From: Gerris lacustris
Taxonomy: Eukaryota > Arthropoda > Insecta > Hemiptera > Gerridae
Assembly (NCBI GenBank): GCA_951217055.1
Contig: OX578277.1
Coordinates: 108,566,514 to 108,630,513, forward strand
Length of the DNA: 64,000 nt
Direction: 5' to 3'
Shown here: piece by piece, positions 11,275-23,600 of the stretch
Numbering within the stretch: position 1 is the stretch's first letter
Layout of the letters: each line of letters begins with the position of its first letter
Made by a program: the position numbers and the translations under genes
The notes under the pieces: generated by a model
Told to the model about the DNA's origin: nothing
Database searches by the model: none
What the model saw: only the letters and a program-made list of their open reading frames with translations

Positions 11275-11433
11275 CTGGTGCAATGGTTAGCACTTATGCC
11301 TGCTGAATCAGAGGTCGGTGGATCAAGACTGGTTCAAGTGAAAGATTTTTTACAGGTAAATCAACTGCCGACTTAAGCCAGCAGTTGATTTAACTGTAAA
11401 AAATCTTTCACTTAGACGAGTCTTGAATCACAA
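11275..11433 (+). repeat. tRNA-like SINE head fused to a hairpin
   Basis: TGGTGCAATGGTTAGC at 11276-11291 fits a pol III A box and GATCAAGAC at 11321-11329 fits the B-box consensus GWTCRANNC. The segment beginning at the B box (11319-11369) is repeated in inverted orientation at 11383-11433, so the B box lies in a 50-bp-arm hairpin. No complete cloverleaf forms. The best reading is a tRNA-derived SINE or tRNA pseudogene with an inverted duplication. Confidence 0.5.
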
Positions 11434-11439
11434 ACTTGG

Positions 11440-12929
11440 TTTCATCCTAAAGAAGTTTCACTTCACTAAATCAGTTGATAAATTGTACTGTTATTAATTA
11501 TTCACTTAAAAGTAAATTTAATGTTTATTTAAATGCTAATATTTATTTGTTTGAATTACTAACATAAAGTTTAAGTGTAGAAAAGCATTGAATTACTCTG
11601 TAATTCACTTGAAGGGTGCCTTTTATAAGATTGTTGTTCCGATGCAATGGAGGCTGTGCCAATTTATACAGTTTCTTCCGTTTAAATATAGTTAATTATG
11701 TCCGTTCAACGCAAAATAATATTTTTTATCAAAATAAAATAATTTGACCAACCAATTATAATTTATTATCTAATATGAATTATTTGCTTAGTAAATTTAT
11801 TTATTGGACAAACTATAAACATTTATAAGTTGGAACATTTTTTTTCTTGCAAAAAAAATCTATAATTTATTTATTTTAATTTTAATCCGAGTGCAATTTT
11901 AATGGGCTGTAAAGAATCATATGTTGTTTCCTTTTTTTAATAACATTTATGAGTGTCTGTTTATACAAAAGTGGTGAAAATAGAGTTAAAATTGAAGCCA
12001 GATTGTTCCTGAAAACGAAAATTGAGATTTTGTAGTAAAAATTGCAAATATTTTATCAATTTACACACCAACAGACCTAAAATTTAACTACACCTGCTTA
12101 GTATTTTTTATTTTTATTTTTTTTTAGAATCTTCTGCTGATATTTAAAGTGGTATTATTCTTGTAGACATTTTTTAATATTAATATATACAATTGTACTC
12201 TTCTAATTTATTCTTGTACATGTCTAGGAGCCTAATAATACGAGAACAGTGCTCGGAAATAAAACAATAACATCCTAAAGTGATTGCAATTATAAAATTA
12301 TAACACTATTTAACTTATTTTCATATTACTCGTTGTAAAATAAGGAAAAATACTTGTACAAATGCACCTCGCCACTTGGCCTTAATCCACAGACTTTAAG
12401 TTCAATTCCCAGTGGCAGTGTGATTTTTTATCTGTCTTATCACACTTCCTCTTTCAAATTAATTTGGTGATATGATATTATAAAAAAAATATTGATTTAA
12501 GGTAATTAGTTGCTCCTAGAATATCTTGTGGTTTATAGGATAAAAAAGGTTTTTTTTGTTCCATCAAATCATTGAATGTTTAAAAAATGTATTTGACATA
12601 ATATTACTTAAAAGGTCCTTATAAAATCCCTAATATCTAAATGTAATCTCAAAATAAAAAAACTCTAATTGTAATCCCTCTTGTTACCCTTATTAAATGT
12701 TATCCTAATAAATGTTTTATTCTTTCCTACTAATAATTTAATTTTTCTTATTCAAAAAAGTAACTTAAAAATTCATGATACAATGAATGTAAAAATATCT
12801 TTTTACACAATTTTGTTGTTTTTTTTTTGTCTCTAATTGTGTATGCATTATGATGCCACAATAAATGTCGTATATGAAAAAAATAATTAAATTCTGTGTT
12901 TATTTAAATTAATTTTAGAACCTCATAAT
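11440..12929. other. unassigned AT-rich sequence
   Basis: No supported gene. At 12363-12420 a short B-box-like match (GTTCAATTC at 12401) occurs without a convincing A box. The rest is AT-rich, possibly intergenic. Confidence 0.3.
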
Positions 12930-13845
12930 TTTTTTGGAACGAAGTTCCTTATGGCATGTTCTGGAGCCCGGGAGTGAATCCGAAAAAAAAACTACCAAAA
13001 TCACCGTCACAAAATCTACCGATGACGATAACTTGAGTAAAAGATGACAGAGTGAGTTGAAATTTGGTACACATCATCATTTTACCAATACCTAGGCTGA
13101 GTTTGTTGGACAACGTAATCCGCCCAAGCGTTCATTCGCAACACTCGCGAAAACGTTGCTTCTAAAAAGAATTGGAATTTTAGGACTGGAAAAAATTCTA
13201 ACTTCATCTATTTAATGAGACAAACAAATTTTTTAAATATTTTTTTTTTTTAGTTAAACAAACACCAACACTGCTATGAAGTGATAAAGATCGCTAAATT
13301 TATTAAAGTGGAACTAAACGTTTAAAATAAAGAGAACAACGTTTTTACCGATATCTTACCAATGTAATATTTTAATTAAACATATATATTCCAATAAATA
13401 ATCTTAATATATATTCCTAATATATATTCCAATGTAACGATTTTAATTAAACTTCTTACACATTGTCTAGAGTGCAATTAAAACAGGCATAAAAGCAGAA
13501 GTTTTTTAGTGTTGGTGATTTATATTTTAATTGGAGTAATACGCCGGCAGAGTCTGATGGGACAGTTCTTTTCTTCTCTACAACCATCTGCTTTAACTAT
13601 AAACACATAAAAATTAACTTTTTTCTCAATTTACAATACATTATTTATTGTAAAATGCTCTCTTCAAAGATAATAATAAGTTTTTGTTTTTTTAATTTTG
13701 CCTTAACTCCGCTTGTACAAATAGTTAGTTACTTTTAATTATTCTCTTTTCTAACTCCGCCATGTATAAGCAGTTAGTATCGTAGAATTAGCTCTGTGAT
13801 TTTATAATTTATATTTAATGAAAAGCGTAAGGAACTTCGTTCCCA
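12930..13845. repeat. interspersed repeat with GGAACGAAGTTCC ends
   Basis: Starts with GGAACGAAGTTCCTTATGG and ends with its inverse GTAAGGAACTTCGTTCC near 13828. Inside is the block ACGATAACTTGAGTAAAAG ... GTTGAAATTTGGTACACATC ... GTTGGACAACGTAATCCG ... CACTCGCGAAAACG. Related copies are at 16505-16930 and 49355-49830. Non-coding; class undetermined. Confidence 0.55.
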
Positions 13846-13947
13846 CCGGGTGTCCCACATCACCACACGTATTTTTAATTTCTACAGTTAGAACCTTCTT
13901 ACAACAAAATTGATGGTTCCACTTTTAGATTATTTATTTTGTTTTAT

Positions 13948-13983
<36 letters not shown>

Positions 13984-14417
13984 GGGAAAAGTTAGTTCCT
14001 GAAAGAGGAAGATTTTTTTTCTCATCCATTGCAGAACTACTTTATCTAGACCTCCAGATATATTGCATCTGAGCTTACTGAAGGTAACGGAAGCTATGTG
14101 ATCGTTCTGAAGAACCAACATGTTTTAAAATCTCCACTTGTTTCGTATAGTTTAAATATAGAATCCCGGTTTTACAAAATTGTAGGCACTGAACTCAGAG
14201 CAATTTCATATTTAGTGATACTTCTTTGTTCTTCATTCCTTTATCTATGTAATTTGACATTTGTACATGCACAATGGAGCTATCAAAATAAATTTACTAA
14301 GACCTTGTTGTTTGATTAGTTTGCTATTTTTTGAGTATAGAATTATTTTTTGTAGTGAGTCTAATCTTTCCCTAGATCTTTGCGAAAAACAAAACAAAAT
14401 GGACCTATTACCTGAGA
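13846..14417. other. unassigned sequence with a long T tract
   Basis: Contains a T-run of about 30 at 13952-13981. At 14076-14112 it has GAGCTTACTGAAGGTAACGG followed by a GTTCTGAAGAAC hairpin, a motif shared with the hAT interiors at 43840-43890 and 53195-53245. No gene supported. Confidence 0.35.
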
Positions 14418-14429
14418 TGGTGGCCTTAG
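14418..14429. repeat. target-site duplication, left copy
   Basis: TGGTGGCCTTAG, identical to 15812-15823 and bounding the I-type LINE fragment. Confidence 0.8.
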
Positions 14430-15811
14430 TAGTAGTAGTAGTAAGGGCGGGGAGGCCTAGCCTGGCAAACAGACCATCTTTGGATCCTTTTTGCCAACCC
14501 CAGACGTACCCACACCCCTCAAACCACCTCCACCTCATCCTCAAACCTTTTAGTTTGGATTATAAAGGAGAGGATATCTTGCCACTTCAGAGTTTTAAGT
14601 TCCTCCTCCCTAATTCCTCCGTTCCCTAAGATATGAAAGCGTAATCTCCCATATCCTTCACACACTCCCAGGTAATGGTAAGCTGTTTCCTCCTCCTCAC
14701 CACACACTGGACATGTGGGATCCTCTTCTACTTTTAGTAATGCCAGATGCCTTCTGAGCTTGCAGTGTCCAATTAGCACTCCAACCATATTTCTCAGGTT
14801 GGTCCTGCTCAGTCCTAGCAGCCATCTGGTTTTCCTTTTATTTATCTTCAGCAGTAACATCTTGGACTGCCTGCATCCCTCTGTGCTCAACCATTCCTTA
14901 TCTGCTTCATCCCACACCAACTTCTTAATGGCTGATTTGACCTGACCTTTCGACCAGTCAACTGCGGGTTCCGGTCCACAGAAAGGAATGGAGGCTCCTA
15001 TTTTTGCTACCTCATCTGCTTTCTCGTTCCCTGGGATCCCTTGGTGTCCTGGGACCCAGAGCAGTGTTACCTCCTTACTCTCTGCCAGCAGCTCTAGTGT
15101 CTCCCGACACTCCCTCACCAGTGCAGAGGTTGCACTAGGAGCATCGAGAGCGTGTAGTGCCGCTTGGCTATCCGAGCATATAGCTATAGACTTAGCTGTT
15201 GCTTCCACCACCTCAGGCTGTCTTGCCACCTCTAGGATGGCGTAGATCTCCGCCTGAAAGACGGTGGTGAGTGTGCCTAACGGGAAACTCTTTTGGGTGC
15301 CAGACTTTTCCAAGAACAGTCCCGCTCCTGACATTCCGGCTTCATTCTTTGAGCCATCTGTGTATGCCACCAGAGTTTCCTTATCGAATTCTATCTCTCC
15401 TTTTTCCCATCTGGCTCTTGATGGTATTTCTACCTTATACTTCCTCATAAGTTTTAACTTATGTTCCTTTCCTGACACTCTGATCACAGTATAGGGGATC
15501 TTTGTCTCAGCCACCCTTTCGATTTCCAAGTGTCCAGTTAGGATTCCTTTCCCTAGCCATTGCCCGTTGTCTCTGAGCCTGACATATGATGCAATGGCCA
15601 CTCCTTCAATCCATATCCTAAGTGGAGGGATGCCTACAAGAGCCTCTAAGGCAGCTGTAGGTGTCGTCCTCATTACACCTGTTATGCTTCTACAAGCTAG
15701 CCTCTGAACTTTGTCGAGCCTCTTGGCTGAGCTGGCTGTTCTTATCCTTGGCCACCAGATCAGAGCCCCATATTGGATTTTTGGTCTGATTGCCTCTGTA
15801 TACAGCCGAGG
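14430..15811 (-). mobile_element. I-clade LINE, 5'-truncated insertion with 12-bp TSD
   Basis: A minus-strand LINE bounded by perfect 12-bp duplications TGGTGGCCTTAG. Its 3' end (left edge in these coordinates) is a (TAC)n tail rather than poly(A). I-type LINEs use simple-repeat tails in this way. The 5' end is truncated inside the reverse transcriptase C-terminal region. The clean duplication and long open frame show a fairly young insertion. Confidence 0.85.
14519..15811 (-). pseudogene. LINE pol C-terminus: thumb region, RNase H, zinc knuckle
   Basis: The frame is open from the 5' truncation point at 15811, before the first ATG at 15673, through RLYTEAIRPKIQYGALIWWP, a typical post-RT segment of I/R1-like LINEs. 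An RNase H domain follows, with the four expected acidic residues visible: YTDGSK (D106 of the 384-residue ATG-initiated frame), AEIYAI (E142), CSDSQAAL (D168) and GNEKADEVAK (D220). WVPGHQGIPGNEKAD is the usual RNase H box. A CPVCG...HYLGVC zinc-knuckle-like motif closes the protein. Having RNase H after RT points to the I superclade (I, Loa, Ingi, R1-like) and not to Jockey or RTE. No internal stop is seen, so inactivation is by truncation: the endonuclease, RT core and ORF1 are missing. Confidence 0.85.
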
Positions 15812-15823
15812 TGGTGGCCTTAG

Positions 15824-16504
15824 AACTTTTAGGACTTTTTGAACATATCAAACAACTATGCAAAATATCAAAACTTTCTACTTGCAAAAATTTATATTTT
15901 GAAGCAAAAAAAGTTGGTTGGAAATTAACCAAATGTTTAGTACTGTCCTTGTGGGCGAAGTGAATACAAAAGGCCTCAATTAAACTAATAAATATTTACC
16001 AAATACTCTCAAGAAATTATATTATGAAATAATTTGGAAAAGCTTTTACCTAATTGAAACTCTAATTTATTAATTCTTATTATTAAAAAAAGAAGATTAG
16101 ATAATTGCATTTCCTATGGTTAGTAATAATATGACAATACCATCAATTATTTGATAGTACGCCCCGGATAATTACTTATGAAATATTTATTTATAAAGAA
16201 ACTCCTTAAAAAACATTTGAATCTACAGCGTTGTTCAACCACCTAAAGCTGAAAATACGTCTAATGTAAGTTTATTTTAATTAAAGATGCGTTATTTTTA
16301 TTACGAATTAATATTAGCTTATTTTTCTTTGTTATTATTCTCTTGAAGAAATTCTGCTGTAGCTAACTAAATTAAACTTCTTTAACTACATGGTTAAAGA
16401 AGCTTAAATTACAACAAATAATTTATGAATATCGGTAATTTATTTTATTTGTAAAAAACATGGTTTGCAAATTTTCATTACAATTGCGGTTGTTGATTTT
16501 GCTT
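15824..16504. other. unassigned AT-rich sequence
   Basis: Sequence following the LINE duplication. No gene, splice structure or bounded repeat recognised. Confidence 0.3.
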
Positions 16505-16930
16505 CCGAGCTTAGTGTTCACTTTTGAGAACGAAAAACTTTTATGCCTCCAATTTTAAAAATTCCAAGACAGAAATCCGTTTCAGACATCAGGGAACATT
16601 TTTGGTCTCGTGTCTGTCTGTCGGTCTGTGTATCCGCGAATTATGAAACGTGCGACAATAACTTGAGAAAATGTCGACCGATTTTGATGAAATTTGGTAG
16701 ACATGTTCATTTTACCAATGCCCAGGACGAGTTCGTTGGACAACGTTATCCGTTCAAGCATTCACAAGCAACTCTCGCAAAAAAGTGAACTTCAAATTTA
16801 AAATTGGAATTTTAGGTCAGGAAAAAATCTTACTTCATCTATTCAATGAGACAAACATTTTCTTCAAATACAATTTTTTAGTAAAACCAACAGCGACACC
16901 CTTATGAAGTGTTAAAGATCGCTAAAACTA
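16505..16930. repeat. copy of the GTTGGACAACG interspersed repeat
   Basis: TTCCGAGCTTAGTGTTCAC and GAGAACGAAAAACTT start it. Then come the CTGTCTGTCGGTCTG tract, GACAATAACTTGAGAAAAT, GATGAAATTTGGTAGACATG and GTTGGACAACGTTATCCG, in the same order as in 12930-13845 and 49355-49830. Non-coding. Confidence 0.55.
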
Positions 16931-17307
16931 TTAATAGTTTTTACACAATAAACTATAATTTTAATCTTAATATAACAATAAAGTACATGATAGGATGCGA
17001 GGAAGCTATGTGCCACACTAATTGGCAGTCTATTTTTTTTTTTTTTTTATACAAAACTAATATTATTTGTAAATATTATATTACTAATACTAATTTTATG
17101 TGCTATAACAAGGAAAAATTTTGTGTTGAGTTTGTCCTGTTTTTTACTAGTTATAAGGCGCAAAAAATAATCGCTTAGAATTTTGCTCTTGAATCGGCCA
17201 TATTAGCCCCCCCCCCCCCCCGGGTATGGCTACCAGGAAACATTTTCCTGGGAAAAAATGTATGCTTAATCTACCTGAAAATAGCTTTATATTGATATGA
17301 AACATTC
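16931..17307. other. unassigned sequence flanking the composite insertion
   Basis: AT-rich, with a C-run at about 17209-17222. No gene supported. Its last 8 bases lead into the target duplication. Confidence 0.3.
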
Positions 17308-17315
17308 CATATAAG
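17308..17315. repeat. TSD of composite element, left
   Basis: CATATAAG, repeated at 25949-25956 directly after the right hAT end. This is the 8-bp signature of hAT integration for the whole block. Confidence 0.85.
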
Positions 17316-17389
17316 CAGGGCTCGATTTGAGGCGGAACGCGACGGAACGGCGTTCCTGGACCTCTCTCTCTGATAAATAAATAAAAAAA

Positions 17390-19515
17390 GGTAAATCTGC
17401 ACTTGAGCACCCACTTATTTATAATTGTCCGATTGACTTCGGGTTTTTTTTAAACTGTTCCTTTTTACATTTTAACAACTATTTACCATGTACCGTGTCG
17501 ATAAAATCAATAGTTTATTTTTAAAAAAATATATAAAATATCCACTCACGTACATACGGGAAATGTTGGGAAAATAGGGGTTTTTAAGGGTGGGGGATTC
17601 ACTCAAGATAGCTTAAAACATCAAAACTGGTGGTATAAACACGTAAAACAAAATAATAGCAACATAAAATTATAGAATAATATAAATAATTCAATGCATA
17701 TTGTATAAATGTGATGGCGCGATGTTATAACTCATCATGTAAACAAAACAATTCTTCGGATTCTTCATTAAAAAGAAGAATAATTGGCGTTTTTTTAAAT
17801 CCAGCAGACAAGAACACTCGCATACATACGCTATTCCCACACATTGTACAATTGATATGATTAATCGATTATTACTTGTAGATCGATATTTACATATCAA
17901 TAAAGAGCACACTTTTATATACAAAAGTGTGATGTTCCTTAGTCCCAATGTACAGTAGACTAAATATCCCTTTGTCTTAATAGTCATTAAGACAAAGGAA
18001 TATAAAGAGGAGAGTTTATTGCCCTTAATCATCAAACAATCTTTTAGACTAAGGGATATCCAGTTCTATGTGTTTTGGGACTAAGGAACATCACACTTTT
18101 GTATACAAAAGTGTGATGTTCCTTAGTCCCAATGTACATTAGGCTGAATATCCCTTTGTCTTAATAGTCATTAAGACAAAGGAATATAAAGAGGAGAGTT
18201 TATTGCCCTTAATCATCAAACAATCTTTTAGACTAAGGGATATCCAGTTCTATGTGTTTTGGGACTAAGGAACATCACACTTTTGAATACAAAAGTGTGA
18301 TGTTCCTTAGTCCCAATGTACATTAGGCTGAATATCCCTTTGTCTTAATAGTCATTAAGACAAAGGAATATAAAGAGGAGAGTTTATTGCCCTTAATCAT
18401 CAAACAATCTTTTAGACTAAGGGATATCAAGTTCTATGTGTTTTGGGACAAAGGAACATCACACTTTTGTATACAAAAGTGTGATGTTCCTTTGTCCCAA
18501 TGTACATTAGACTTAATATCCCTTTGTCTTAATAGTCATTAAGACAAAGGAATATAAAGAGGAGAGTTTATTGCCCTTAATCATCAAACAATCTTTTAGA
18601 CTAAGGGATATTCAGTTCTATGTGTTTTGGGACTAAGGAACAAAAGTGTGATGTTCCTTAGTCCCAATGTACATTAGGCTGAATATCCCTTTGTCTTAAT
18701 AGTCATTAAGACAAAGGAATATAAAGAGGAGAGTTTATTGCCCTTAATCATCAAACAATCTTAGACTAAGGGATATCAAGTTCTATGTGTTTTGGGACAA
18801 AGGAACATCACACTTTTGTATACAAAAGTGTGATGTTCCTTTGTCCCAATGTACATTAGACTTAATATCCCTTTGTCTTAATAGGCATTAAGACAAAGGA
18901 ATTTAAATAGGAAAGTTTATTACCCTTAATCTAACAATACATTAGGACTAAGGAACATCACACTTTTGTATAAGAAAGTGCTGAAGATTTGAGCATAAGG
19001 ACTGTGACAGAGCATAAAGAGAAACAGAAGGAGAATTCTTTGACGAGTTTTAAATGTACCGCTACAAACGTGATGACTCTTTGAACACACGTTTCGATAT
19101 CGATATATATTCTCCTATTATATCGATAGTCACTGTTATCTTATCTACTAATAACATTTACTACGTTCATGTATATAATGGCCGACGAAGATTTTTTGAG
19201 TGTTTTAACGATGTATTTTTTTCATTATAAAACATTTATTTACGAAGAATACTGTCTTTTTTTATAATTGGCATCCAATTCCAAGGTTTTTAGCTATCCT
19301 GAGTGAATCCCCCACCCTTAAAAACCCCCATTTTCCCAACATTTCCCGTATGTACGTGAGTGGATATTTTATATATTTTTTTAAAAATAAACTATTGATT
19401 TTATCGACACGGTACATGGTAAATAGTTGTTAAAATGTAAAAAGGAACAGTTTAAAAAAAACCCGAAGTCAATCGGACAATTATAAATAAGTGGGTGCTC
19501 AAGTGCAGATTTACC
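17390..19515. mobile_element. large fold-back element (recipient copy)
   Basis: Arms of about 229 bp at 17390-17618 and 19287-19515, both starting GGTAAATCTGCACTTGAGC, enclose 1.7 kb that contains the tandem MITE array. No clean target duplication is visible: the left flank is an A-run and the right flank is ATTGTTTCT. An identical copy is at 27963-30088. Superfamily unassigned; long arms are compatible with fold-back or MULE-like elements. Confidence 0.65.
17922..18975. repeat. tandem array of six snap-back MITE units (~184 bp)
   Basis: Unit starts at 17922, 18105, 18289, 18473, 18640 and 18822. Each unit begins ACAAAAGTGTGATGTTCC and ends with the inverse, and contains an inner inverted pair CCTTTGTCTTAATAG / CATTAAGACAAAGG. 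Head-to-tail joining therefore creates perfect ACTTTTGTATACAAAAGT palindromes at most junctions. The fifth junction lacks 17 bp. Solo relatives occur at 1385-1580, 36005-36130, 52085-52160 and 63880-63920. Confidence 0.8.
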
Positions 19516-19519
19516 ATTG

Positions 19520-20260
19520 TTTCTAATAATCTTTTCTTTCCCTTGCGGTGATTCCTTGCCATTACCAGTGATTACAGCCTTCTTGGGTAAACTTACTCTC
19601 TTCCACAGCAAATCTGCCATGTAGGAATTTATGAGTGAGCGACACTATAGTAAACACATTATACTTTTTAACTGTGACAGCTTGGGAAAATCGAGAAAAA
19701 AAAATGAGAGGAGAGTGTATGAGAGCTTGAGATTTTGGCGGGTAATAGGTCATTGCCCGACCTATTACCCGCCAAAATCTCAAGCTCTCATATACACTCT
19801 CCTCCCATTTATTTTCTCGATTTTCCTAAGCTGTCAGAGTTAAAAAGTATAATGTGTTTACTATAGGTTATTTTCATTCATTTTAATATGTTCAAATTTT
19901 AAGAAATAAAATACCTCTTCCAAACTTTCAAAAAAAATTACAATTCACATTTTAAGTAGCTTACCTTGCAACCATTGGGAAAAATCCCTCTCCTCTAATT
20001 GTCCATTAAACAGAATTACACTTCCGAAATTTAAACCTTTCTATTCCTCTAAAACTCAACTTATATTAATTTCCCTTTAGACAAATCTAATATTTTTTAT
20101 ATCAACGAAATAAAATTTAATTGACAATGCCTATTTTGACATATAACATGTCATCCAATCAAAAAAAATTATATACCCCCAAGAAATGATACATAATACT
20201 TCCTTTTTCAATAACATTAAGAGAGAGAGGTGTTTCTCACTTTTCCATTCCACATCCACT
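19520..20260. repeat. family-H interspersed repeat, second copy
   Basis: Homologous to 6063-6278 plus 8204-8530, but interrupted by the 222-bp palindrome at 19645-19866 instead of by hAT element 2. An identical copy is at 30093-30833. No coding potential seen. Confidence 0.7.
19645..19866. mobile_element. near-perfect 222-bp palindrome (snap-back MITE)
   Basis: From CTATAGTAAACACATTATAC to its inverse, with the centre near 19756 at GGGTAATAGGTCATTGCCCG. Arms are about 105 bp. Family H at 6195 reads straight through without it, which defines it as an insertion. The identical palindrome is at 30218-30439. Confidence 0.8.
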
Positions 20261-20684
20261 TTTAATCACAATTACGATTTTCTAATTTTTTAAAGGGTTT
20301 TAATTAAACAATAAAAAAAAAAAATTAAACAAAAAGGGTTTTAATTAAACAATAAGACAATTATTTTAATTTTTCCTTCTTCATGGCTATATTTGGACCA
20401 CCTAGCGACCATCTAGCGGTTCTAATTTTTGTTAATAAGTGTCAACCCTTCTTTTTGTAATAATACCAATATTTTTCAGAAGTAAAAATACTATCAATAG
20501 CTAAATCAAAGAAAACATATAAAAAACGTAACTAATACTTTAAAGTAAAACTATACAATTTTAAATCACCAATAAAATTGGATGCTGCATTAACATTCTG
20601 ATGTAATGTAGAGATTATTTTCTTCTAACTATTTAAATCTACCCAGACTCAAGTACAATGGAGTAAACTTGCATTCACTATTCC
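20261..20684. other. composite interior, unassigned
   Basis: AT-rich sequence matching 30834-31257. No gene or bounded repeat recognised. Confidence 0.35.
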
Positions 20685-20692
20685 CTGACAGT
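20685..20692. repeat. TSD of hAT element 4, left
   Basis: CTGACAGT, repeated at 25026-25033. The donor copy of the composite has a single CTGACAGT at 31258-31265, so it is the unoccupied site. Confidence 0.9.
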
Positions 20693-23600
20693 CAGGGCCG
20701 CAGCTACATATTTTGCCAGGAGGGGCAAGCCCTAATTTTGCCGCCCCCTTCCACCACCCCCACCCCATTCACTGAAAAAAATGTATACTGATGACAATCC
20801 TTATAGCGTTGTCACAAGTAATAATTATGGTTATTTGTGAACCAAGAATTGTAGAGTCCCGATAAGAATATGGTTATACTTGTTAGACTTTTTGTTGTCA
20901 CAAGTATTATAGAGTTGTTATAAGTTAATTTTTTTTTCCTTACTATAAGCATAAAATTTAAGTATCCTTACCTTTAACAACTGTTATGGTTGTTAGAAAG
21001 GCCTAATTGAACTTGTGACAAGGATAACTTTTCTTGTGCATATACAACTTATAGTTGTTATTCACTTCAAATATACTTTACTGGGGTTGACATTACACTA
21101 AATTAAGACTGCCGCTGGACTTGTTATTCTTCAACCAAGAATTATCTTTACTCTGCTTAAGCAAATTTGTTACTGAATGAAGTGTAACATAGAATTGAAT
21201 TGAACCCTTATTATTGTCGATACTAGTATAGGGTGCTACTGTTATAAATCTTAAATTCTTCTTCCTAGCTTAAGTTATACTTGTAGGAACCATTTTATTG
21301 TTTCCTCATGCCACAGTTGTACTTCCCCAACCTATCTTCATGTTTCCAGGAAATCTAATGGAGTTGTTGGAGGATTAAGGTAAGTTCCCTAGGAGAATAC
21401 GGTAAATATTTGTATATTTGTACTTGCCTTTATTACACTTAAAGTAGTATTTGCATACACTTCATTGCATACCTCTACAGCAGGTATTATCATAGGTTCA
21501 CTATAGGAAACCTTGAGATTGCTTATTGAGCAATCTAATTTCACACAAGCCATCCCATGCATGTACACAAAAAAGAAGACAGTGTGAAATTAGAATCCTC
21601 AACATTTAGTAATTCCATTGGAGCAATATCAAAATTTACTACAGACCCAGAACATTTCCTCTTGAAGAAATGATCATGATAAAGATGCAAAGACCACTTG
21701 GCATGTGTAATAATGTTGGTACAAGTTAAAATTCTAATCTGTATTCTCTGAGAGAACTTTTTTTTCTTTAAAAAAAAGTAAAGTGTAATTGAATTTAAAA
21801 AAAGCTTATATTATTTTATTTAATGATACAAAAAAAAACAATTTAAGTAAATAAAACAAATCATAAACCAAAAAAAAAAATATTACAATGGTTAAAAATG
21901 TTTTATAGAGTAGGATAAAAAGATTGAGTAAAATTTATTTATTTATTAAAACAATTTAAAATTTTTACAATAAACAGGTAAAACAAATAAGTAATTTAGT
22001 AAAAAGTAATGAGTAAAAATATGAGTAATTTAGTTTAGAGTAAATAATAAGTAAAACAAAGTAAAAATACAATAAATTAAAATAGCAATGTTTTAAAAAA
22101 AAAAAAATGATAAAAAGAAAAGTTAACTACTTTTTTTAAAAAAAAAATAGTATATATTCATTTTTTATAAAAAAAACAATTATGTACTCACTTACTTTTT
22201 TATATGTATGTACTTTTATATGTCACAAAGTGAAATTTAATAAGAAAATAATATATTTCTTTCAAAGCTATTATTTATAAACATATTTACAAACAACTCA
22301 AAGAAAAGCTATCATCAGTGAAGTGGGGGTTAAAATAGAAACACAATTAAATTTATTAAAAACTGTAAGGGACTTTCCATTTACCATTACTAGCTTTTAT
22401 TACATGGAGACATATCACTAACTTCACAATGATTAATAATTAATAAAATTTACTTTTCATGAAAAGAAGGTGTAAAAGATAGGTAGTTTCGAGCCGGTAC
22501 CTCGTTTTGAACTGAACTGAAGTTCCCACGTCTTTAAAGCGTGGATGTATTAGGGTTCCCCCTACTCCTCCTGAATTTTGTCGCTGTAGCAAACCTAATA
22601 TTCTTGTCACTACACTAAATAACGTTTGTAGAACGAATACTGGTTCATTTTATTCTTATCACAAAAATAAATTATTCTGGAAACAGTAATAAAATTAAGG
22701 TTGGGTTCTCCCTTTTTATACTTGACATCAAGTATAACTTAACTTGTTTCAAGACTAACAATATGTTTGTTAATTCCACCAGTCAAAATGTCATGCCTAT
22801 ACAAATTAAACTATTTCTTCTTGTCAAATATATTTGTAAGGCTGTACCGAAAATCTCAACAACATGATGATATTTCAGGAACTAATTAAGATATTATATG
22901 GTACACCATAAATAACTACATAAAAACGAATAGCAACATAAAAATAAGAACATACTTACCTAATATATATTGGGTGTCCTAAGTATATATAAAGATGAAA
23001 TTCACCACCAATTATATTGATCGCACAAGTAGACATTTTCACTTCCAAATTATAAACAATAGTAACGAAAGAATAGTAAGCACTTCATTTATATATGATC
23101 ATGATCATATATGTATTATGTTATATCTGCCTCCAACTCCCAGCTGACGGCTTATAGCTAAGCTTTTTGTTGTTTTTATAATTTATTTTTTTATTATTTA
23201 GAAATCGTTACAATAAACAACCAATATTATTATTATTATTCTATTACTCATACTTTATTTCGATTACAGCATTTAGCCAAATACTGCTAACAAGTACAAG
23301 TGCCGGTCTGATTTTTATACTGACAACAACACGAACTAATATTTTATAAAACTATTACTTCTTGCCATAAGTTTAGCTTAGTTTTGTATCGAGTATAACT
23401 ATCAAGTTGATTTTAATACTATTAACAACCATAGCTAATATTACTTCAAACAATTACCTATTAGGACAAGTTTAATTTTATTTTTGAAACAAGTATAACT
23501 GCTTTCTAATACCAAGAATAGGCTTATTTTTTTAACAAGCATTATTTCTTGCTGCAAGAACAAATTCATTATCATAACTATTATAACGACTGCCGCAAGA

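Noticed and set aside
11275..11345. Functional tRNA gene
   Set aside because: Boxes are present but acceptor, anticodon and T stems do not pair.
14261..15494. Plus-strand frames of 76-122 aa
   Set aside because: Antisense shadows of the LINE RNase H region.
17691..18035. 114-aa minus-strand frame, repeated identically at 28264-28608
   Set aside because: Lies across the fold-back element and the MITE array. The duplication is due to the composite block, not to gene conservation.
17922..18975. CRISPR-like regular repeat spacing
   Set aside because: The units are tandem MITEs with no unique spacers, in a eukaryotic context.
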